This document shows, one piece after another, positions 56,901-64,000 of a stretch of 64,000 bases of DNA. The translations under genes were made by a program, and so were the position numbers. The number at the start of each line of letters is the position of its first letter. The first letter of the stretch is position 1. Source of the DNA: Mycobacterium sp. OTB74. GTDB lineage: Bacteria > Actinomycetota > Actinomycetes > Mycobacteriales > Mycobacteriaceae. Under the pieces are notes generated by a model. That model was not told where the DNA came from. It did no database searches and saw nothing but the letters and a program-made list of their open reading frames with translations. The stretch is taken from the NCBI RefSeq assembly GCF_029892685.1, contig NZ_JARXVD010000005.1:181958-245957 (forward strand), in the 5' to 3' direction.

Positions 56901-59779
56901 TACAGCTGCTGGTTCTGAAGTAAGGCGCGAACCAGCGGACGTGGGCCTGTGGACCGAAGCATGGAGCTCGCCGGGCGGGGGCGAACCTTCTGCGGCCACC
57001 AGAACCAGCGCCCCAGCAGGGCGGCGATGGATGGTGTCATGAACGCGCGCACGACCAAGGTGTCGAACAGCAGACCCAGAGCGATCGTGCTGCCCACCTG
57101 ACCGATGCTTCGCAGATCGCTGACCACCATGGACCCCATGGTGAAGGCGAACACCAGACCCGCGGTGGTCACGACTTTGCCGGTGCCACCCATCGCGCGA
57201 ATGATGCCGGTGTTGATACCGGCGGCCAATTCCTCTTTCATCCGGGCTACCAGCAGCAAGTTGTAGTCAGACCCCACCGCCAAAAGAATGATCACCGACA
57301 TCAAGAGCACGGTCCAGTGGATTTCGAAGCCGAGCAAATACTGCCAGACCAGCACCGACAGCCCGAACGAAGCTCCCAGTGAAAGCAATACCGTGCCGAC
57401 GATGACCAGGGCCGCAACGAAACTGCGCGTCATGATCAGCATGATGATGAAAATGAGGCAGAGCGCCGAGACCACCGCGATCATGAGATCGAATCTGGAA
57501 CCCGTGACAATATCCTTTGTTGACGCCGCGGTACCGGCGAGATAGATCTTCGAATCTTCCAGCGGAGTTCCCTTGAGCCCCTCAACAGCCGCTGTCTTTA
57601 TCATGTCGACCCGCGCCATGCCCTCGGGCGATGCGGGATCACCCTTTTGTGAGATGAACATCCGGACTGCCTTGCCATCCGGCGACATGAACGACTTCAT
57701 AACTCGCAGGAAGTCCTGGTTCTTGAAAAGCTCCGGCGGAGCGTAGAAAGAATCGTCGTTCTTGGCGGCATCGAACGCTTTGGCCATGGCGGTCGGATTA
57801 GTGGCGCTCTCGTTCATTTCGCCGAAGACCCCGGACATGGTGCTATGCATGGTGAGCATCATGGACCGCATGGTCTCCATGATCGAGAGCATCTCCGGGA
57901 ACTGGGCGATCAGCTGCGGCATGATGACATCCATCTGATCGAGATTTGTCACCAGACCATTGAGCATGTCGCTGAGTGCGTCAACGCCATCTATCGTGTC
58001 GAAAATACTTCTCACCGAATAACACATGGGAATGTCGTAGCAATGCGGTTCCCAGTAGAGGTAGTTGCGGATGGGTCGGAACATATCTTCAAAATCCGAA
58101 ATATCGTTCCGCAGGTCGTTCGTGGCTGCCTGCATATCGTGCGTTTTAGCGACCGTATCGTGCAAGTTGGCGGCCATCTGCTTCATCAGGCTGTACATGT
58201 GCTTCATGATCTCGATTGTTCGAGTCAGCAGCTCGGTCTGCTTGAGCATGTCGTCCATGCGTTGGTTCTGAAAATGCATAAATTGTTGCTGCCCGGCCTG
58301 TTGCATGCTCAGCAGGTACGGGATTGTGGAGTGCGCGACTGGCGCTCCCTCAGGCCGGGTTGGGGCTTGAACTTTGGCAACGCCGGGAACGGCCAGCAGG
58401 GCCTTTGCGAGTTTCTCCAGAACGAGAAAATCTGTCGAATTGCGCAGATCGTGATCGGCTTCCACCAGCAACATCTCGGGCGGCTTCATCGCCGCTGTGG
58501 GAAAATGTCGCTCTGCCGCCATAAGCCCCGTATTGGCTGGAATATTCTTCGGGATGAACTGCTGGTCGCTGTAGCTGGGTATGTAGGCCGGTAGCGTTAT
58601 CAGTCCGACGAGTGCCAGCGCCAGCGATGCGACAAGAATGGGCCCGGGCCACCGCACAATCGCGGTGCCTATTCGCCGCCAGCCGCGGACTTTGATTTTG
58701 CGCTTGAGTTCGAATACCCCGAAGCGGCCTCCAACGGCAAGGAATGCCGGAACCAGAGTGAGCGCAACCGCGACCACGACCAGTACGCCCACGGCGCATG
58801 GTGCACCGATGGAACTGAAGATGGCCAACCGGGTAAAGCTCAGGCAGTAGATCGCTCCAGCAATGGTCACGCCGGAGGCGAGGATAACCTTGGCGACCCC
58901 GCGATAAGCGGTGTAGTAGGCCGCTTCCCGCTCCTCGCCCGACTGACGCGCTTCCTGATACCGACCGAGGAAAAATATCCCGTAGTCCGTGCCGGCTGCG
59001 ATCGCCAGCGATACCAGCAGATTAACGGCCAGGGTGCTAAGGCCGAGGATCCCGTGCTGGCCGAGGAATGCGACGGCTCCTCGGGCCACCGCCATTTCCA
59101 CCCCGACCGTCAGCAACAAGGCGAATACGGTGATGATCGAACGGTAGACGATGAGCAACGTTATACAGATCACCGCGACGCTTACCGCTGTCGTCATGAT
59201 CATGGTCCGGTCGCCACTGTGGACCATTTCTGCGGCGATAGCCGAGGGGCCGGTTACATACGCCTTTACCCCCGGCGGTGCCGACGTCTGCGCGACGACG
59301 CGATTAACGGCTGCGACCGATTCCTCGATCGATGTCTGGCCCGAGCCGCCGGCGAGATCCAACTGAACGTACGCGGCCTTGCCATCGTTGCTTTGCGCGG
59401 CGCCCGCGGTGGCCGAATCGCCCCAGAAGTCCTGGATGCGCATCACATGTTTCGGATCGGCTTCGAACTGATGAATCAGCTGGTCGTAGTACTGGTGAGC
59501 TTCGTCGCCGAGCGGTTGCTCGCCCTCCAGGACAACCATCACCATGCCGTCGGCGGCGGACTGTCCGAAGTCCTTGTTTATGCGGGCTGCCGCTTCGAAG
59601 GACGGAGCGTCGTTGATACTCAGCGATGCTGAATGTTCTTTCTCGACCTGCTCCAGTGGTGGAACCAACGTGCCCAGGGCGGCGAGGACCCCGACCCAGG
59701 CCAAGATGATGAGTGGCGCAAAGCGATGGATGAACCGGGCTACATGTGGCTGCTTGATGGGCAGCTGGTGGTTGCTCAT
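56900..59779 (-). CDS. mmpL4a: MmpL transporter (MmpL4a-like)
   Basis: The 959-residue protein is the first of the MmpL pair. Asp265-Tyr266 ([21 protein letters not shown]) and the second pair in [16 protein letters not shown] form the proton relay. It also has [22 protein letters not shown] and the [33 protein letters not shown] tail shared with the other paralogue. The start overlaps the MmpS stop (ATGA). The two MmpLs probably form a joint lipid exporter in which each has a separate role; loss of either blocks GPL export in the systems studied. Confidence 0.93.
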   Translation of the reverse strand: MSNHQLPIKQPHVARFIHRFAPLIILAWVGVLAALGTLVPPLEQVEKEHSASLSINDAPSFEAAARINKDFGQSAADGMVMVVLEGEQPLGDEAHQYYDQLIHQFEADPKHVMRIQDFWGDSATAGAAQSNDGKAAYVQLDLAGGSGQTSIEESVAAVNRVVAQTSAPPGVKAYVTGPSAIAAEMVHSGDRTMIMTTAVSVAVICITLLIVYRSIITVFALLLTVGVEMAVARGAVAFLGQHGILGLSTLAVNLLVSLAIAAGTDYGIFFLGRYQEARQSGEEREAAYYTAYRGVAKVILASGVTIAGAIYCLSFTRLAIFSSIGAPCAVGVLVVVAVALTLVPAFLAVGGRFGVFELKRKIKVRGWRRIGTAIVRWPGPILVASLALALVGLITLPAYIPSYSDQQFIPKNIPANTGLMAAERHFPTAAMKPPEMLLVEADHDLRNSTDFLVLEKLAKALLAVPGVAKVQAPTRPEGAPVAHSTIPYLLSMQQAGQQQFMHFQNQRMDDMLKQTELLTRTIEIMKHMYSLMKQMAANLHDTVAKTHDMQAATNDLRNDISDFEDMFRPIRNYLYWEPHCYDIPMCYSVRSIFDTIDGVDALSDMLNGLVTNLDQMDVIMPQLIAQFPEMLSIMETMRSMMLTMHSTMSGVFGEMNESATNPTAMAKAFDAAKNDDSFYAPPELFKNQDFLRVMKSFMSPDGKAVRMFISQKGDPASPEGMARVDMIKTAAVEGLKGTPLEDSKIYLAGTAASTKDIVTGSRFDLMIAVVSALCLIFIIMLIMTRSFVAALVIVGTVLLSLGASFGLSVLVWQYLLGFEIHWTVLLMSVIILLAVGSDYNLLLVARMKEELAAGINTGIIRAMGGTGKVVTTAGLVFAFTMGSMVVSDLRSIGQVGSTIALGLLFDTLVVRAFMTPSIAALLGRWFWWPQKVRPRPASSMLRSTGPRPLVRALLQNQQL

Positions 59780-60387
59780 GCTGCCTTCAAGATGCAGGAG
59801 GCGAAGGTGCTCACTTCGTGGTGGGCTTCCTTCTCGGCTTTAATTTCGCGGTCAATGAGGATGCGGCAACCGATGTAGTTGCCGTTGCTCTGCGCGGCGA
59901 CACTTCCGATGCCGGCCGCCGCGCTGATCGGAAACTCCAATGACCACGGCAGAGTTACGTCGTCATCATGCACAGGGTTACCGTTTACATCGAAGTAGCT
60001 GATCTGGGCGATAGCGCCGGGCGTTCCAAATACTTCATAGCGCATACGCTTCGGGTCGGAAGGTTTGGTTTCTTCCTGTTTGGTGTCGGAGTAGGCGATG
60101 GATTTTTCCGAGCCGAACATGCCGTGCAGCCGCACTACAGCGAACCCTCCAACAGCAACCACGGCCGAGATGACCAGTGGAATCCAGAGTCGCTTCAGAA
60201 GCTTGAACATCGCAGATCCCAAGCCTGGGCGACCATTGTGAGGTGCAGGCGCAGGTGTACCGACGGAAAGTAGGGGCTCGTGGCTCGGCTCATGGCCCGT
60301 GTCGGGGGAGTCCGTGATATCGATGTCGAGTCGAGCTGTCTCAACGTCGGGCCAACTGGCTTCGCTCAACACATTCCAACCTTCCAT
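59776..60387 (-). CDS. mmpS4: MmpS protein of the paired-MmpL operon (MmpS4-like)
   Basis: From ATG 60387 the protein is 203 residues. The conserved MmpS part starts at [35 protein letters not shown] and continues with [36 protein letters not shown] and a Cys-containing end ([31 protein letters not shown]). Ahead of the membrane helix is a 60-residue acidic, Pro-containing cytoplasmic extension absent from the shorter MmpS proteins. A start at ATG 60210, just before FKLLKRL, would give the usual length, but GAAGG before 60387 supports the longer form. It is translationally coupled to the first MmpL. Confidence 0.88.
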   Translation of the reverse strand: MEGWNVLSEASWPDVETARLDIDITDSPDTGHEPSHEPLLSVGTPAPAPHNGRPGLGSAMFKLLKRLWIPLVISAVVAVGGFAVVRLHGMFGSEKSIAYSDTKQEETKPSDPKRMRYEVFGTPGAIAQISYFDVNGNPVHDDDVTLPWSLEFPISAAAGIGSVAAQSNGNYIGCRILIDREIKAEKEAHHEVSTFASCILKAA

Positions 60388-60803
60388 TGCTTACTGCCTT
60401 CGGCACCTGGCCATGTCAGCCGGTCCGATATGCGACGACCGCCGCCGCGACGCGAGTCGCTGCAGCTAACGTGATCGCCGTCACTGCGTCCGAGCGCACC
60501 AAGAGTTAACCACACTGTCGACCTCGATATTGACGCATGCGTGACACAACCGGCGATGCTAGTGCAAGCCGGGCGGTCAGGGGCGGAAAATCTGGTGCTA
60601 AAGACGGCAGTCGACGGAGATTTAGATCGGGCCCTGCTCGGCGGCGTCGTACAGGGCCGAACACATCGAGCACATCGTTGGGAATTTGCTGAAAGCGATT
60701 GACTTGCGCGTACGTAAATATGTAGCTAGGTCCCCAACCACGGCCCCACAGGCAGTGGCGCACGCCAGGAATCAATGGCGCTAAGGCCACCAGAGGAGAT
60801 CCC
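60388..60803. other. Intergenic region upstream of the mmpS4 operon
   Basis: About 415 bases without a supported gene; the only sizeable frame has no start signal. It is locally AT-rich around 60690-60725 and holds a palindrome, ACGCATGCGT (60533-60542), within TGACGCATGCGTGAC, about 150 bases upstream of mmpS4. It probably contains the operon promoter. Confidence 0.45.
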
Positions 60804-62201
60804 TCAGTCGATCTCGCCGGTCAGGCCGAATTCAGTCAGCGTGCGCTCGACCAGCTCTCGCAGCTTGACCCTGGTAGTGACAGAGCCCGGCTGGTAGCCG
60901 CGAATGCAGACGCCGACCTGGTTCATCTCCGTCGACGTGCCGACAAAAACGTGCAATTGGCTGCCCGTTCGCTCAAGCCAGCCTCGCGTGGTGTTCTGAC
61001 TCGCTCCTCGAGCGAACATCCCTCCGTCGCACAGGGTGCCGTCGGGGCGGCCCGCCGCCGGACCTGTGTCGCCCAGATTCGAGCACACTGCGGGCTGCTC
61101 CGGGTCGCTGACTGCGTAGTCGACCAGGTGCTTCCATGCCCGTTTGGGCGTAAAAGGGGTCAGGGCCACGAACCCCGCTGATTCGTCGGGGGCGTCTTTG
61201 GCGTCCTTGAGTGCCTGCTTGATGGCGGCGCGGGCATCACTCAGATCAGTTGTCGCGTTGGTCGGATCAACACCGATCCGGACGAACGAGACCGCTACCG
61301 CCCGCGCATCGTCCATGGTGCGCGTGTTGACAGTGAGCAGCATCTTGACGTCGTCGGCATCGCCATGCAGACGCCCCATGTGCCGGTCGAGTCTCGCGGT
61401 GAACGCCGCAGCCAGCGCGCTAGGCGTTCCGCCCAAAGCTGCCGCACAAGCATTCCACTCGTCCAACCGGATTCGGACCCAGACATTGGGCACAATTACG
61501 CGTTCATCGGAACCGCTGCTCATCGGAGCCGGCAGCGATGCCTGCGCTTGTGAGTGCACAACATCCTGCTGGCGGCGCCTGGCCTCTCTTACTGCTACCA
61601 ACAATGCCCGCCCCACTGCCGGTGCATCCCGCGCAGCTTCCCGGGCGTCTTGAACCAGGGCCTGCAGGCGGGAGCGTGACCGCGGCGGCGGATAGCCAAG
61701 GTCGACGGGCATGTCCAGGAGCGCCTGGGTCACCGCGACGGCGGCACCGATGCCGTCGATCACGTAATGGGACAGCACCAAACTGATCGCAGTCGAGCCA
61801 TCATTGAGAGGGACGACGCTGATGCGCCAACCGGGTCCGGATTCCGGATCAATGGGTAGTTGTGTGCGCTCGTCGAACCAGTCGCCGAGTTCGTTCCGCG
61901 GACGCGGGTTCGTAGCGATGTCGAGTGCCGCGGGCTTCGGGTCTGATACCCACCGCCACCGGCCGAATGGCAGCGGCGACCGCTCGATGAGGCGCCCCAT
62001 CATTCCTTTACTGAGTTTGTCGCGAAATCGCTCCAAGCCCGCGATGTCGACTGCGTGCTGATAAACCCAGCCGACCTGCATCACTTCCTTTTGACCCGCG
62101 GCACGATGCCCCGCATAGAAAGCGTGGTCCATCAGGACGAGTCGGTTGTCCGGCTGCGGAGCATCATTCGATACCCGTGCAGAACGGTCCTGGATTGTCA
62201 C
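60804..62201 (-). CDS. Condensation/wax-ester-synthase-type acyltransferase
   Basis: The 465-residue protein has the HxxxD active site of the condensation/BAHD/WS-DGAT superfamily (SHYVIDGIG: His145, Asp149), an opening LVLMDHAFYAGHRAAG and a second-half motif VKMLLTVNTRTMDDARAV followed by VCSNLGDTG. The lack of an adenylation or carrier domain makes it a stand-alone acyltransferase, similar to polyketide-associated acyltransferases or diacylglycerol acyltransferases. GTG 62201 has CGGAGG at correct distance. It lies between the MmpS4 operon and a GT1 glycosyltransferase, so acylation of a surface glycolipid is plausible. Confidence 0.85.
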   Translation of the reverse strand: MTIQDRSARVSNDAPQPDNRLVLMDHAFYAGHRAAGQKEVMQVGWVYQHAVDIAGLERFRDKLSKGMMGRLIERSPLPFGRWRWVSDPKPAALDIATNPRPRNELGDWFDERTQLPIDPESGPGWRISVVPLNDGSTAISLVLSHYVIDGIGAAVAVTQALLDMPVDLGYPPPRSRSRLQALVQDAREAARDAPAVGRALLVAVREARRRQQDVVHSQAQASLPAPMSSGSDERVIVPNVWVRIRLDEWNACAAALGGTPSALAAAFTARLDRHMGRLHGDADDVKMLLTVNTRTMDDARAVAVSFVRIGVDPTNATTDLSDARAAIKQALKDAKDAPDESAGFVALTPFTPKRAWKHLVDYAVSDPEQPAVCSNLGDTGPAAGRPDGTLCDGGMFARGASQNTTRGWLERTGSQLHVFVGTSTEMNQVGVCIRGYQPGSVTTRVKLRELVERTLTEFGLTGEID

Positions 62202-62535
62202 TGATGAACCTCCGATGGCACAGGATTCGCCCGTGGCGCGCTAGCGCGTTCGATGTCGTCGGGCGAACCGAATTGACACGAGCGTCAGAGTAGCTGACAA
62301 CCTGTTCGGATTTGGCAAGGTACGCAGCCCAGATTCCAGCCAAGATCGACAGCGAAGCCACGCCGGGTTGCTCCACGTGGTTGGCAGGAGCCGGACTGTC
62401 GGCACTTTCTCGCCGATCACCCAGGTGGACGGGTCTGTACTGGGTTACGCTGCGCGGCGGCTGAGCCAAGGAGTTTGAGGCCAGCGCTTTCATTTAGAAG
62501 AGGGCCGACGGGCACTGAAGGGCCGGGAGTATCCG
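62202..62535. other. Divergent intergenic region before the glycosyltransferase
   Basis: 334 bases between divergently transcribed acyltransferase and glycosyltransferase genes. Presumably it contains both promoters. I see no repeat or RNA gene. Confidence 0.5.
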
Positions 62536-63804
<1,269 letters not shown>

Positions 63805-63955
63805 CCGGTGGCAAGTCGTCGTGCGGCCTGAGCGAGGCTGCTGGGAACGTCACCGAGCAACTTCTGCGATCTGATTCCGCGAAAACTTTGAAAATTGACG
63901 GTGTGGCAAGTTTAGACTCAGCGCCGATCATGCTGTTGTGCGAGATAGGGCCATT

Positions 63956-64000
63956 GTGAACATCACCGAATATGACGTGCGCTCGCTGTACCTGGATCTG
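63956..64000 (+). CDS. Start of a further gene, possibly a TylF/Rmt-type O-methyltransferase (partial)
   Basis: GTG 63956 opens a frame reading MNITEYDVRSLYLDL to the window edge. AGGG lies about nine bases upstream. The RSLYLDL stretch resembles the opening of macrocin-O-methyltransferase-like proteins, which occur in GPL loci as rhamnose methyltransferases. Fifteen codons are too few to be sure. Confidence 0.35.
   Translation, partial: MNITEYDVRSLYLDL

Noticed and set aside
60506..60790. A 94-codon minus-strand frame between mmpS4 and the acyltransferase.
   Set aside because: No ribosome-binding site, Arg/Pro-rich, and located in the probable promoter region.

Overview
This window looks like chromosome from a non-tuberculous Mycobacterium. 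The evidence is a GC-rich sequence with actinobacterial codon use, an intein-split dnaB, three MmpL transporters with MmpS partners, a mycobacterial type I/type III polyketide cluster, and a terminal block (MmpS/MmpL/MmpL, acyltransferase, GT1 glycosyltransferase) resembling one side of a glycopeptidolipid locus. The species cannot be fixed from the sequence alone.

Layout. Positions 1-2032 hold the 3' part of dnaB, with the tail of one intein and a complete second one. Positions 2033-4930 are scarred: a predicted zincin-like protein flanked by 20-bp tandem units, a 112-bp MITE-like repeat and a truncated hydrolase. Positions 5025-8148 carry an HxlR regulator divergent from a methyltransferase/VOC pair, a decayed gene and a lipoprotein. 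Positions 8171-11020 encode a TIR-membrane-WD40 protein. Positions 11244-17965 hold a propeller-like/helical protein pair, an SDR and a DUF362/SRPBCC-like protein opposite a P450, and small genes. A second copy of the 112-bp repeat follows. Positions 18595-20885 encode a phospholipase C-type enzyme and a secreted histidine phosphatase. Positions 20888-25711 form a TetR-controlled block (TetR, DUF5078-like secreted protein, MmpS, MmpL) with two near-identical operator-promoters. Positions 25906-29935 hold unknowns, a GadC-type permease and a DUF1345 protein.

Positions 30469-47105 are one metabolic cluster, all on the plus strand: type III PKS, methylmalonyl-type reducing PKS, malonyl-type reducing PKS, second type III PKS, membrane methyltransferase and FAD oxidoreductase. 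The type I enzymes probably build an alkyl chain that the type III enzymes extend to an aromatic head, which is then methylated and oxidised, consistent with mycobacterial polyketide quinones. A membrane methyltransferase and a COMT-like enzyme follow, then an amino-acid permease.

Positions 50368-53794 hold the most unusual item: an operon for a Pro-rich secreted protein, a lipoprotein and a CHASE2-TIR membrane receptor. An 18-bp motif, CGAGTA-N6-TACTCG, lies upstream of this operon, upstream of the TIR-WD40 gene and upstream of the lipoprotein gene at 7567, with a fourth one-mismatch copy by a WD40-protein remnant. It suggests a dispersed, co-regulated TIR/lipoprotein signalling system. Positions 53952-64000 hold the mmpS/mmpL/mmpL operon, an acyltransferase, a glycosyltransferase and the start of another gene.
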